This document shows positions 7,883 through 16,351 of a stretch of 64,000 nucleotides of DNA, piece by piece. The position numbers and the translations under genes were made by a program. The first letter of the stretch is position 1. Each line of letters starts with the position of its first letter. The DNA is taken from the NCBI RefSeq assembly GCF_023221595.1, contig NZ_CP096565.1:1-64000 (forward strand), read 5' to 3'. The notes under the pieces are model-generated. The model was given only the letters and a program-made list of their open reading frames with translations, searched no databases and was not told where the DNA came from. This DNA comes from Rhodococcus qingshengii JCM 15477 (lineage in GTDB: Bacteria; Actinomycetota; Actinomycetes; Mycobacteriales; Mycobacteriaceae).

Positions 7883-9496
7883 ATGAGATATGCGAGAGGG
7901 ATCACCACAGCGGTGACGGCCACGGTCGTCCTCGCACTGGCAGGAACCAGTCTGGCGAACGCCGCACCCACCTCAGGCGACTCCGCACCGATGCCCTGCA
8001 CCGCTTTGGGAGTCTTCGGTGTTCAGGGGACCAACCAGTCCGCTCCGGATGCCGACCCCACCATCGACAGCGGCTTCCTCGGCATGTCGGTGATGGTGCC
8101 CTTGCTCCAGTCCGCTGCCGGTGAGGTCTCACGGATGCTCGTCCCGTACGCCGCCGACTTCGGTTGGCGGGGAGCGACGTACGAGCAGTCGATGACCGAG
8201 GGGGTCGACAAGACCAGCCAAGCGATCTCCGATTACGCCGATAGGTGCCCCTCGTCGATGATCGCGGTGACCGGATATTCGCAAGGCGCGCAGATAGCGG
8301 ACACCGTCATCCGCAATATCGGCAGCGGCAAAGGCCCGATCACAGCGGACAAGCTCGCCGCCGGTGCATTGTTCTCGTCCCCGAATCGCCCGCAAGGTGC
8401 CAGCACCTTCCCCGGCGGCTCGTCCGGGCAGAGTTCACCGACACCGCCCAAGGGCGTTGCCACCTCTGCCTTGTCGGATCTGACGGTGACCACCCCGACC
8501 CCTGCTGACGGCGGCGGCATAGCCCCGAACTACGCCGCCTCGTCCGGGTACGGCTCTGTTGCCGGCCGTGTCGCTTCGTTCTGCACCGACGGCGACCTCG
8601 CATGCGCGACACCACAAGATGCGACGCTGGCCCGCACGGTCACCAATATCGCTGGGCAGCTGCACCTCGAGCAGCAGGATCCGCAGAAAACTCTGGTCGA
8701 CCTCGCGGGCGCATTGGGTGGGGCGACAATTCGTACCGCCGCCGACGTCGTCAACGACGACATCAACTTCTCCAACGGCCGGTTCACCGTGCAGTCGTCC
8801 GGAAAGACCATCCTCGGGCGCCTGTCCACGAATTCCGATCCGCGCTCCGCCACTCCGGACGCGGACGCCGATGTCATCCGGGCAGTCATCAAAACCGGTG
8901 TCATGGGATTGCAAGCGGGCATCGCGGTCGCGAAGAAAGTCCTCACACTGGACACGATCGGCACCCTCGCCACCGTCGGCATGGCCAATCCCCCTGCTGC
9001 ACTGGGCATCTTGGCAGCGAAAGTCGGGGACGCGGCAATGAGTTTGTTCCCGCCGTCCACCGGCACCCAGATCCAGAAGTACATCTACAACGAAGTCCAG
9101 CGCGGCATTTCCGACAACAAGGACCTGCTGAAGATGGCAACGCAGGTCAAGTACTGGGACACGGCCCGCAACCACGGCACCTACGACTCGATTCCCGTGG
9201 GAGGACAGGGGCAGACCCCGGCGAAGTTCACCGTCGAGTGGTTCTCCACCCTCGCGAAAGAACTCTCGTCCGGATCCACGTCGGCCGGGGCGAGCACCAC
9301 GAAAACAGCCTCGCCGACGACTCGTCCGAGCGGGACGCCCTCTGCGGCCCCCTCGTCGTCGACGCCGCTGACCAGCTCGGTGTTCGCCACGACCTCGGCG
9401 GTTTCTCCTGAAATCGTCGGGCCGGGCGGCGCGTTCGCGCCTGCCCAGATCCCGACTCCCACTCAGGCGCCTGCCGCCGCACCGCCCGCGCAGTGA
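7883..9496 (+). CDS. Secreted cutinase-family serine hydrolase
   Basis: 537 aa starting at the ATG at 7883, with GAAGGGAAAT upstream. It has a signal peptide (about 1-28, ending LANAAP). Cutinase hallmarks follow: the nucleophile elbow GYSQG with Ser133, the disulfide/Asp box CTDGDLAC with Asp238, and a candidate catalytic His431 in NHGTYD. Classical cutinases are about 200-250 aa; this one has a helical insertion (about 245-400) and a Ser/Thr/Pro-rich tail after about 455. Family members cleave esters and some act on mycolate lipids, so a role in opening the mycolic-acid outer layer for conjugation is plausible. The target is inference. Confidence 0.8.
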   Translation: MRYARGITTAVTATVVLALAGTSLANAAPTSGDSAPMPCTALGVFGVQGTNQSAPDADPTIDSGFLGMSVMVPLLQSAAGEVSRMLVPYAADFGWRGATYEQSMTEGVDKTSQAISDYADRCPSSMIAVTGYSQGAQIADTVIRNIGSGKGPITADKLAAGALFSSPNRPQGASTFPGGSSGQSSPTPPKGVATSALSDLTVTTPTPADGGGIAPNYAASSGYGSVAGRVASFCTDGDLACATPQDATLARTVTNIAGQLHLEQQDPQKTLVDLAGALGGATIRTAADVVNDDINFSNGRFTVQSSGKTILGRLSTNSDPRSATPDADADVIRAVIKTGVMGLQAGIAVAKKVLTLDTIGTLATVGMANPPAALGILAAKVGDAAMSLFPPSTGTQIQKYIYNEVQRGISDNKDLLKMATQVKYWDTARNHGTYDSIPVGGQGQTPAKFTVEWFSTLAKELSSGSTSAGASTTKTASPTTRPSGTPSAAPSSSTPLTSSVFATTSAVSPEIVGPGGAFAPAQIPTPTQAPAAAPPAQ

Positions 9497-9501
9497 TCGG
9501 T

Positions 9502-9535
9502 CGGCGGCGCACGGAACTCCTCTGCTGCGCCGCCG
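9502..9535 (+). terminator. Intercistronic hairpin
   Basis: CGGCGGCGCA (9502-9511) pairs with TGCGCCGCCG (9526-9535) right after the cutinase stop. There is no T-run; it is probably a messenger-processing or attenuation site inside the operon. Confidence 0.35.
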
Positions 9536-9589
9536 CCCAGCAAACCCCGGGACGCACTGACGTCCCACTCCAACCGAAGGGACCATCTC

Positions 9590-11287
9590 GTGTCAGATGA
9601 CAGCAGCAGCGGAGGCGTCGGCGGTGCCATCGTCGTTGTCGGTGCCGCAGCCGTCGCGTTCCTTCTGATGATCATGGCCGTGGTGGTCGTTCTCGTTTCC
9701 GAGGACGAAGAGTGCGCTCCCGTCGAAAACGGGGGCGGGCAGGTTGCCGCTGCTGGTTCGCTGGTCAAGCCCACCAAGTCGTCCGAAACAACGGACACCT
9801 CTCCGTTCGGTCCGCGATGGGGCACCGAACACAAGGGACTCGACCGTGCGGGTCCTGTCGGTACCCCGATCTACGCGTTCATCGACGGCCGCGTTCGTGA
9901 AGCCGGTCCCGCTGACGGCTTCGGGAACTGGATCATCGTCGATCACGAAATCGAGGGCCACGTATACAGCTCGGTTTACGGGCACATGTTCGACGACGGT
10001 GTGATGGTCCGCGCCGGAGAGCAGGTCCGCGGCGGTCAGCAGATCGGGGCGATCGGCAATGCCGGCGGCTCGACCGGGCCGCACCTTCATTTCGAGGTGT
10101 GGGACGGCGGTCGTCTACCCGACGGCGCCGGTACCGCGGTGGATCCGCAACCGTGGATCGACAAGGCCGCCGAACCCGGCGAGGCTCCCGCTGCGCCCGC
10201 ACCGACTTCCCCGGGCTCGGGCGATGCGGGTGATGAAGGTTCCGGGTTCGGAGGTTTGGACGGCCGACAGTTGGCGATCGCGAAGCAGATCGTCGCGGTC
10301 GGTGAAGTCATGGGCATTCCAGATCGCGGCGTCATCGTCGCGCTCGCAACCGCAAGCCAGGAATCCGGCTTTCGCATGTACGCCAACGACGGCACCGATC
10401 CTCGCCTCGAAGCCGATCAGAAGGACGTGGGCCGATCCCTGGACTTCCCACACGATGCTGTCGGACGAGATCACGGCTCCGTCAATCAGTTTCAGCAGCA
10501 GTACCCGTGGTGGGGAACGCTCGAAGAACTGATGAACTCTGCCACTGCATCACGCAAATTCTACGAAGCGCTGGCCAAGCAGAGCGGGTGGGAATCGCTA
10601 CCGATTACCGTCGCAGCACAGAACGTTCAGGGATCGCTGTACCCGGACGCGTACGCCGACGACGAGCCGATCGCCACCACGTTGGCGGCCAAGTTCAAGG
10701 GCGCCGGGGCGAACATGTCCGAAGCCGAACTCGCATCCATCGCAGCTGGTGGAGCCATCGCCGTCGCCGACGGCGGCAGCGATGCCTGCAACGATCAGCA
10801 GCCCGCACCCGGTAGCGGCGGCGGCGAGGGTCCGGCCAGCGAGTTCGGACGAGCCATCATCCTGGCTGCCTCGCGCTGGATCGGTACCCCGTACGTCTGG
10901 GGCGGTGGCGACACGAACGGCCCCACCGGCGGCGGATTCGACTGCTCAGGTCTGACGCTGTACGCGGTCTACCAGGCATCCGGCGGACGAATCAGCCTGC
11001 CGCACTTCACCGGATCGACCGCAGATCCCGGACAGCTCTACGACTCACGCGGCGCAGAAGTCCCCATCGACCAGAAACAACCCGGCGACCTGATCTTCTT
11101 CGGCCCCGCCTCGAACACGCACCACGTCGGCATCTACTACGGCCTCGAGAACGGCGAAGAAATGTTGCTTCACGCTCCGACCGAAGGCCAGACCGTCACC
11201 ATCGCTCCGCTGTCAGGGATGTCGGGAGAACAAATGCACGTCCGCCGCTTCGGCGCATCACAACCGCAACCGCAGGAGGCACGATGA
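9590..11287 (+). CDS. Bifunctional cell-wall hydrolase (M23 + NlpC/P60), VirB1-like role
   Basis: 565 aa. A membrane anchor (11-36) is followed by an M23 endopeptidase domain (about 68-175) with zinc ligands H81, D85, H165 and H167 in the GPHLHFE motif. The middle (about 220-340) has lysozyme-like helices (ALATASQESGF). A C-terminal NlpC/P60 domain (about 420-555) has Cys452 in FDCSG and His512 in HHVGIY. M23 and NlpC/P60 enzymes cut peptidoglycan peptides. In type IV secretion the comparable factor is VirB1 or its Gram-positive counterparts, which open the wall for the channel. The catalytic residues are intact. It overlaps the next gene by four bases (ATGA). Confidence 0.85.
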   Translation: MSDDSSSGGVGGAIVVVGAAAVAFLLMIMAVVVVLVSEDEECAPVENGGGQVAAAGSLVKPTKSSETTDTSPFGPRWGTEHKGLDRAGPVGTPIYAFIDGRVREAGPADGFGNWIIVDHEIEGHVYSSVYGHMFDDGVMVRAGEQVRGGQQIGAIGNAGGSTGPHLHFEVWDGGRLPDGAGTAVDPQPWIDKAAEPGEAPAAPAPTSPGSGDAGDEGSGFGGLDGRQLAIAKQIVAVGEVMGIPDRGVIVALATASQESGFRMYANDGTDPRLEADQKDVGRSLDFPHDAVGRDHGSVNQFQQQYPWWGTLEELMNSATASRKFYEALAKQSGWESLPITVAAQNVQGSLYPDAYADDEPIATTLAAKFKGAGANMSEAELASIAAGGAIAVADGGSDACNDQQPAPGSGGGEGPASEFGRAIILAASRWIGTPYVWGGGDTNGPTGGGFDCSGLTLYAVYQASGGRISLPHFTGSTADPGQLYDSRGAEVPIDQKQPGDLIFFGPASNTHHVGIYYGLENGEEMLLHAPTEGQTVTIAPLSGMSGEQMHVRRFGASQPQPQEAR

Positions 11288-11871
11288 CAAACCGGACTGA
11301 CCGCAGACCGATGAGGTTGACCGCATTCGCAGCCATGACCTTCGCTGTTCTCGCACTTGTCGGATGCGGCCGCAGCAATGACCACGACCACCCGATGGAT
11401 GAGGGCGGCCCCACCCAATCATTGACTGTTCCCGCCGATCCCACTCTGCCGGAACCGTTTTCCTCGGTCGATCAAAGCGATCCGGAAGCCGTGATGGTCG
11501 CGGCCGCGCAAGCTCTGTTCTCGTACACCCCCGGGGCGGACACCAACCAGATCGACGCAGCGAACCGGGCAGCACCGTTGCTCGACGAGCGGTACTACAC
11601 CGACAACGCGTCGTCCTTCATTGCTTTGGCACCGATCACCGGTCGCCAATGGGAGTCCTGGCGTGAGCAGAACGCGGTGGCCACGGCCACGGCGACGGTG
11701 ACCGCCGACAATCACCCCGAGGACAAGCCTGCAAAGGTCTCACGAGTCGTGGCAGTGACGGTGACCGCCGTCGATGCCGGCGGCCGGGAGATTGATCGGG
11801 TTCCGTTCGCGGCGTACATGACCGCCACCAAGCTCGGTGTGTGGCGCGTGAGCGCGGTGATGGTCCGATGA
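11284..11871 (+). CDS. Putative lipoprotein of transfer operon
   Basis: 195 aa. The N-terminus has a basic start, a hydrophobic segment and the lipobox LALVGC (Cys at about residue 28), so it is probably lipid-anchored outside the membrane. The remainder (about 55-195) looks like a compact alpha/beta domain ending in AVMVR, similar in style to VirB8/conjugation-linked NTF2-like folds, though this is only a visual impression. Its start and stop overlap both neighbours (ATGA), showing tight translational coupling. Confidence 0.6.
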   Translation: MTNRTDRRPMRLTAFAAMTFAVLALVGCGRSNDHDHPMDEGGPTQSLTVPADPTLPEPFSSVDQSDPEAVMVAAAQALFSYTPGADTNQIDAANRAAPLLDERYYTDNASSFIALAPITGRQWESWREQNAVATATATVTADNHPEDKPAKVSRVVAVTVTAVDAGGREIDRVPFAAYMTATKLGVWRVSAVMVR

Positions 11872-12557
11872 CCAGCGCATATGCCGATGTTCCGCGCCGC
11901 GGTGCTCCGATGCCGAGCGGTCCACGCATCGCGGGGGCTGTGATGCCCGGGACCGATGAATCCGCTCCGATCTGGGAAGGCCCGATCGAACGTGAGGCTC
12001 TGACCCCGGCCCGGCCGCTTGTCTGGTTTCTCGGAGCTACCGGAGGTGCCGGAGTCTCCTCGCTGACGCGTTCCCTCGCATACGCGGGGGACTGCCAGCG
12101 CGGCTGGCCCGGATACATCGGTGACCTACCGGGCGCGGACTCGCCGCTGGTGGTGCTCGTTTTTCGCACGACGATGCACGGCGTAGAGCGTGCTCATTCA
12201 CTGCTTCTGCAACACGCCGCCGGTGGCACGCCGGAAGGAACACACATCCTCGGCGTCGTGTCCGTCGCCGACAGTGATCGCCCACTGTCCAAGCCGGTCC
12301 GGAACCGTCTAGCCGTCGTCGAGTCGCTGGCGCGCTCGCTGGCCGGTCACTGCTGGGACGTGCCGTGGCTCGAACCTTGGCGGGTCATGCCTCCTCGTGA
12401 GCTTCCCGAGTGGTCTCCGTCCTCGACGTTGCCGACCGACAAGAAAGCGGCGCGTGACCCGACGAGATACCCCGTCGCCCCGGTGATCGCTCTCCACGAC
12501 CAGATCCGAGTCGCAGCAGCAGCTCGGGTGAAGGAAATCAGTTCTTCCGCAACATAA
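11868..12557 (+). CDS. P-loop-like protein, DUF6668-type
   Basis: 229 aa; the start at the ATG at 11868 is fixed by the ATGA overlap. After a 50-residue tail comes WFLGATGGAGVSS, with the loop at residues 56-65. It resembles the MinD/CpaE deviant Walker A but again lacks the normal lysines. Later VVLVFRTTMHGVERA and GVVSVADSD fit the strands of a P-loop fold. It pairs logically with the MinD-like gene at 6999. The family name DUF6668 is from memory; a role in assembling the transfer apparatus is inferred from context only. Confidence 0.5.
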   Translation: MTSAYADVPRRGAPMPSGPRIAGAVMPGTDESAPIWEGPIEREALTPARPLVWFLGATGGAGVSSLTRSLAYAGDCQRGWPGYIGDLPGADSPLVVLVFRTTMHGVERAHSLLLQHAAGGTPEGTHILGVVSVADSDRPLSKPVRNRLAVVESLARSLAGHCWDVPWLEPWRVMPPRELPEWSPSSTLPTDKKAARDPTRYPVAPVIALHDQIRVAAAARVKEISSSAT

Positions 12558-12575
12558 CTCGAAAGGCACCTTCTC

Positions 12576-12899
12576 ATGAACGCACTCCACACCATCAACA
12601 CCTACATCCTCGCTCAGCAGCCCGCGCCCTTCCCCTCGCCTGGACAGGGCGGGGACGTGATCGACGTTCAGATGACCACTCCGCCGTCAGGCGACAAGTT
12701 TCAGATCCTGCTCGGCGTCGGCCTGTGGGCGGCAACAGCTTTCCTGATCGGACTGGGAATGATGGCCGGCGTCAAGTTCGCCCAGTCGTTCGCCGACGGC
12801 ACCGCCGGACGCGGCGAAAAGATGATGGTGGTCGGTGTCGCCGTCGGCGCGATCATCACGTCCTCCGCCGCCTCGTACGTCACCTGGTTCATGGAGTGA
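12576..12899 (+). CDS. Small two-helix membrane protein, VirB2/pilin-like candidate
   Basis: 107 aa. A polar N-terminal part with a QQPAPFP stretch precedes two hydrophobic helices at about 45-68 (LLGVGLWAATAFLIGLGMMAG) and 83-104. Size and topology resemble VirB2/TrbC-type pilins and the small membrane proteins preceding VirB4 in Gram-positive systems. No cleavage site is clear. Its stop overlaps the GTG of the next gene. Confidence 0.5.
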   Translation: MNALHTINTYILAQQPAPFPSPGQGGDVIDVQMTTPPSGDKFQILLGVGLWAATAFLIGLGMMAGVKFAQSFADGTAGRGEKMMVVGVAVGAIITSSAASYVTWFME

Positions 12900-13162
12900 G
12901 TACTTCGATACTGGCCGCAGGCGGCGGCATCAAGATGCCCGGCGAAGACGTCCTGGTCCCGCTCGGGCAGATGCTCGGGGTGTTCCTGTGGTTCGTCGCA
13001 GCCGGTCTGATCGTCGCCGCGATGCGCGCCGGTGTCGAAGTCGCGCACCGCTTCGACGACGGCGAAGTCACCGGCCCCGGAATCCGGCGGTTGATCGCGA
13101 TCGCCATCGGCGCCATCGTCACCGCCTCCGCAATCACGTGGGCGGGATGGCTCCTCATCTAG
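12896..13162 (+). CDS. Small two-helix membrane protein
   Basis: 88 aa from a GTG at 12896 that overlaps the previous stop (GTGA). Helices lie at about 19-40 (VLVPLGQMLGVFLWFVAAGL) and 64-87. The pattern of the upstream protein, helix-charged loop-helix, is repeated, so the two may be paralogous channel or pilus subunits. No family could be named. Confidence 0.5.
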   Translation: MSTSILAAGGGIKMPGEDVLVPLGQMLGVFLWFVAAGLIVAAMRAGVEVAHRFDDGEVTGPGIRRLIAIAIGAIVTASAITWAGWLLI

Positions 13163-13206
13163 CCCGTCTCGATTCCACTACTCACTTTGCGAAAAAGAAG
13201 GAAATC

Positions 13207-13857
13207 ATGGCAATTCACCGTTACCGCCTCGTCGGCGCCCTCGTCGCCGCAGCTCTCGCGCTGTCGGTGGCCACCGCGTGCGGATCGTCGCAGGAGGACC
13301 CCGGAACCGGCACCGCGGCGGTCGACACCAGCGCAGCGCCGCAGCAGGTGCAGTGGGAGAGCTACCGCGGTGTCGCTGTCCCTGTCTCCGCTGTCGACGG
13401 ACCGACGAGCGTTTCGGCGAAGATCCCGTTCGGATACAGCCGAACACCCCAAGGGGTGGTGATGGCCGCCATTCAGGGCCAGAGCCGTCTCGCACTCGCA
13501 CCAGACGAGACCTGGGCGCAGACCGCACAACTGCTGACCGCCCCTGGCCGGGGCCGTGACGCGTACGCCGTGGCGCGGGTGATGACCTCCATCACCACCG
13601 AAGCCGATCCTGCTCAGACAGCCCAGTTCGCCGGATTCCGCATCGAGGACTACAGCCCAGACCAAGCCGTGGTGTGGCTGGCCACACGGATGCCGGACGC
13701 TGCGCTGTCTGCGTCGCCGACCTCGCTGATCTGGCAAAACGGCGATTGGAAGATCACTCTCCCTGATCCGCAGCCCGAGACCTCCGAAGCTGCGCCCACC
13801 GATCCAGTGCCGTTGGCCTCGCTCGACGGATACACCGCCTTCTCCTACGCCGACTGA
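13207..13857 (+). CDS. Lipoprotein, paralogue of next gene
   Basis: 216 aa. The ATG at 13207 has AAGAAGGAA upstream. A lipobox (VATAC, Cys at about 25) marks a lipoprotein. The body shares a pattern with the next protein: VSAVDGPT, then FGYSRTPQGVVMAA near the N-terminal third, and IWQNGDWKI near the C-terminus. The two genes therefore look like a tandem duplication with different membrane anchors. Position between pilin-like and VirB6-like genes suggests a VirB8/TcpC-like periplasmic scaffold. That role is inference. Confidence 0.6.
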   Translation: MAIHRYRLVGALVAAALALSVATACGSSQEDPGTGTAAVDTSAAPQQVQWESYRGVAVPVSAVDGPTSVSAKIPFGYSRTPQGVVMAAIQGQSRLALAPDETWAQTAQLLTAPGRGRDAYAVARVMTSITTEADPAQTAQFAGFRIEDYSPDQAVVWLATRMPDAALSASPTSLIWQNGDWKITLPDPQPETSEAAPTDPVPLASLDGYTAFSYAD

Positions 13858-13885
13858 TCTTCCCCCGACTTTTCAGGAGCCACCC

Positions 13886-14740
13886 GTGAGTAACCGCACC
13901 GAACCCCGCGAGACCACAGAAGGATCGCGCCTTCGCCGCACCGGCGAGTGGTTGGCGACCAGCCGCACGACCGGGATCGCCGCTGCCGTGTTCTGCGCGC
14001 TTCTCGCTGTGGTCGTGGCCGTCGCCGTGTTCATCGCCGTCACCCGCGACGACGATTCCGCCGGCGCCGGCGCCCCCACTGCCACCCAGCCGCCCGCGAC
14101 GGCACCAGCAAAACCCGACAGCGGCACTGCATTCGGCGTTCCGTCGGCGGATCTGTTCGGCCGCGTGATCGCCAACCCCGTCAACCCGCGTGGTCAGGCG
14201 TTGCCGCAGTCGTCGGCAGATCGCCCCTCGTTCAAGGAAGGTGACCCGGTCCCCGCTCCGGAGGGGTTGATGTGGCAGCAAGTCGGTCCGTTCATCCTGC
14301 CGTTCTCGACCTCCGACGGTCCCACTCGAGTAGATGGCCCATTGGCCACGGGTTTCGCTCGCACCCCTCAGGGCGCTGCGCTCGCTGCCTGGCAGATCAG
14401 CATGCGGACGGTCATCGACCAGGAATCACTCGATGCGGTCTTCGACAACCAGATCGAACCCTCGACACGGGGGAACAAGGCGTCGTGGGCGCCGAAGAAG
14501 TGGATCGACTGGAGCCAGTTGCCCCCTCAGTACATCCCGGCGGCATTCAAGATTTCCGGTTGGAGCGCTGACAACTCGTTCGCAGTCGTGGAGGTCGCGG
14601 CCCGCGACAAGACTCCGGGCTCCTGGTTCACCACTCGCTTCGAGGTCGTCTGGCAGGACGGTGATTGGAAGATCCGTCGCCCTTCCACCCAGCTTCCGCC
14701 GCAGACGATCACTTCGCTGACGGGGTGGACCCAATGGTGA
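13886..14740 (+). CDS. Single-pass membrane protein of transfer machine
   Basis: 284 aa from GTG. One membrane helix at about 31-53 (IAAAVFCALLAVVVAVAVFI) is followed by a Pro/Ala-rich linker and an outside domain with FSTSDGPT, FARTPQGAALAAW and VVWQDGDWKI, matching the preceding lipoprotein. The layout, short cytoplasmic tail plus one helix plus an NTF2-sized outer domain, is that of VirB8/TcpC-type scaffold proteins, although the sequence resemblance is not proven. It overlaps the next gene. Confidence 0.6.
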   Translation: MSNRTEPRETTEGSRLRRTGEWLATSRTTGIAAAVFCALLAVVVAVAVFIAVTRDDDSAGAGAPTATQPPATAPAKPDSGTAFGVPSADLFGRVIANPVNPRGQALPQSSADRPSFKEGDPVPAPEGLMWQQVGPFILPFSTSDGPTRVDGPLATGFARTPQGAALAAWQISMRTVIDQESLDAVFDNQIEPSTRGNKASWAPKKWIDWSQLPPQYIPAAFKISGWSADNSFAVVEVAARDKTPGSWFTTRFEVVWQDGDWKIRRPSTQLPPQTITSLTGWTQW

Positions 14741-16296
14741 AGCGTCTGTCTGCGATCGCGGCTCTGCTCCTGGCCGTGCTGGTCTTCGGGCCGGTCGCGC
14801 TCGGGCATGCCCAGCCCCCGGCAGATGATCCGGGCACTTCGGAAACCGGACAACCGCCGGCTGACGACGACATGTATGCCGGTTGCCGCGACGTCGGTGA
14901 CTCCGTACCGGTCGTCGGTGGGTTCCTCGAGCGGTTCTGCGACTTGGGCACTGCTGTTGCCAATCCACAGGACGCGGCCGGCGAGTTCGCCGACGGGATG
15001 TGGAAATCGGGCGTCGGCAAGGCCGCCGAAGTGTTCCTCGACGGTTGGAAAAAGGGCATCACTTTCATGCTGACGTGGTGGATGACCAACTCGGTCACCG
15101 GCGCGGTCGGAAACAGTGACACCGAGAACACAGTCTGGCAAGTGCACCAATTCTTGCGAATATTCCAGATAGCGGCGTTCATGATCTCGGTCGGGATCTC
15201 CGCACTCAAACTCGCCTGGGCCAAATCGCGTCTGGCACAGCAACATGCCGAAGAAACGGCAATGATGTTGACCCGCACGGTGTTCGCGTCCTGGACTCTG
15301 GTTCCGCTCATCCTCGCCGGTGACGAACTCTCCCGAGCAGCGGGTGTGTGGCTGGTTCAAGCGATGGTCGGAGAGAACATCGACGAAGCAGCGAACAAAC
15401 TCCTCGCCGTCGCCGAAGTCGGCCCTCTCCTGGGTCCGGGCTTGATTTTCGTCTTCGCAATCTTGGGCATCGTCGGAACCGCCGTGCAAGCGGTGTTCAT
15501 CATGATGCAGATCGCGATGCTGCGCCTGGTCCTCGGATGGGCACCGATCGCGGCCGCCGCATCAGGAATCGGCAGCGCCGGAATGCAGGCCTGGACCAAG
15601 CTACGGAATTGGGCGGTGGTGTTCGCACTGTTCCCGTTCGTCGCTTCCAGCGTGTACGGGATCGCTTTCCTCTCGGCCGCCGGTGCTACCGACGCACAAG
15701 GTGTCTTCGCCGGAATGATCCTGCTGACACTCTCGTGCCTGACGATGCCGGCGTTGGCGAGACTGATCGTTCCGGCGATGGGTTCGATGGCCGGCGGCAA
15801 CGGCGGCGCGGTGCTGGGCGGCATGCTCGCCGCGACCGGCGCGAGTATGGGCGCTTCGATGATCCAGTCGATGTCCTCCTCGGCTGAACAGGATTCCGGG
15901 TCCTCCTCGTCGTCGAGCGTTCAAGGCGGCCCGAGTACGGAACCGACCGGCTCCAGCACGCCCTCATCGGGATCGAGCTCACCGGCGCCCTCGGGCGGTG
16001 GCACAGAAGCCGCATCGAGCGGTCCGTCCGGAGCAGCGACCGCGAGCGGTTCGTCCGGAGCAGCGACCGCGAGCGGTTCGTCCGGAGCAGCGTCCGGAGC
16101 AGCATCCGGCGGTGCAGCTTCCGGCGCGGCCGCGGCCGCTGGTCCGGTCGGCGCGGCCGTCGCCGTCGGGCAGGAAGTCTCCGACCGGATCGGCAGCGCT
16201 ATGGGCGCCGTCGCATCGACGATCGGCGACAGCGCCTCCGGAGCAAGTGGGGGAGCGGACGTTCCGGACGAGCCGCAAGGTGGGCGGTCCGGATGA
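14734..16296 (+). CDS. Polytopic membrane protein, VirB6/TrbL-like
   Basis: 520 aa from the ATG at 14734; a GTG at 14737 would give a four-base GTGA overlap and is equally possible. A signal-like N-terminus is followed by several membrane helices between about 110 and 380, then a long Ser/Gly/Ala-rich low-complexity tail. This is the usual shape of VirB6/TrbL channel components. Inside the tail the peptide ATASGSSGA is repeated, encoded by tandem DNA repeats (about 16020-16110). It sits directly before the SCO6880-like and VirB4-like genes, as expected for an inner-membrane channel subunit. Confidence 0.65.
   Translation: MVKRLSAIAALLLAVLVFGPVALGHAQPPADDPGTSETGQPPADDDMYAGCRDVGDSVPVVGGFLERFCDLGTAVANPQDAAGEFADGMWKSGVGKAAEVFLDGWKKGITFMLTWWMTNSVTGAVGNSDTENTVWQVHQFLRIFQIAAFMISVGISALKLAWAKSRLAQQHAEETAMMLTRTVFASWTLVPLILAGDELSRAAGVWLVQAMVGENIDEAANKLLAVAEVGPLLGPGLIFVFAILGIVGTAVQAVFIMMQIAMLRLVLGWAPIAAAASGIGSAGMQAWTKLRNWAVVFALFPFVASSVYGIAFLSAAGATDAQGVFAGMILLTLSCLTMPALARLIVPAMGSMAGGNGGAVLGGMLAATGASMGASMIQSMSSSAEQDSGSSSSSSVQGGPSTEPTGSSTPSSGSSSPAPSGGGTEAASSGPSGAATASGSSGAATASGSSGAASGAASGGAASGAAAAAGPVGAAVAVGQEVSDRIGSAMGAVASTIGDSASGASGGADVPDEPQGGRSG
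16025..16110 (+). repeat. In-frame tandem repeat in VirB6-like tail
   Basis: About three units of roughly 27 bases, each with GAGCGGTTCGTCCGGAGCAG or a close variant, followed by degenerate shorter units. The repeat keeps the frame and lengthens the flexible tail, so its copy number may vary among relatives. Confidence 0.6.
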
Positions 16297-16351
16297 GCGC
16301 ACACCGCACCGCACCGTTTGACCTCATTGATTCCATCCTCAAGGAGCAGCT

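Noticed and set aside
8435..9586. Long minus-strand open frames opposite the cutinase and other transfer genes
   Set aside because: They are antisense shadows of well-supported plus-strand genes, rich in Arg/Gly, with no ribosome sites or family resemblance.
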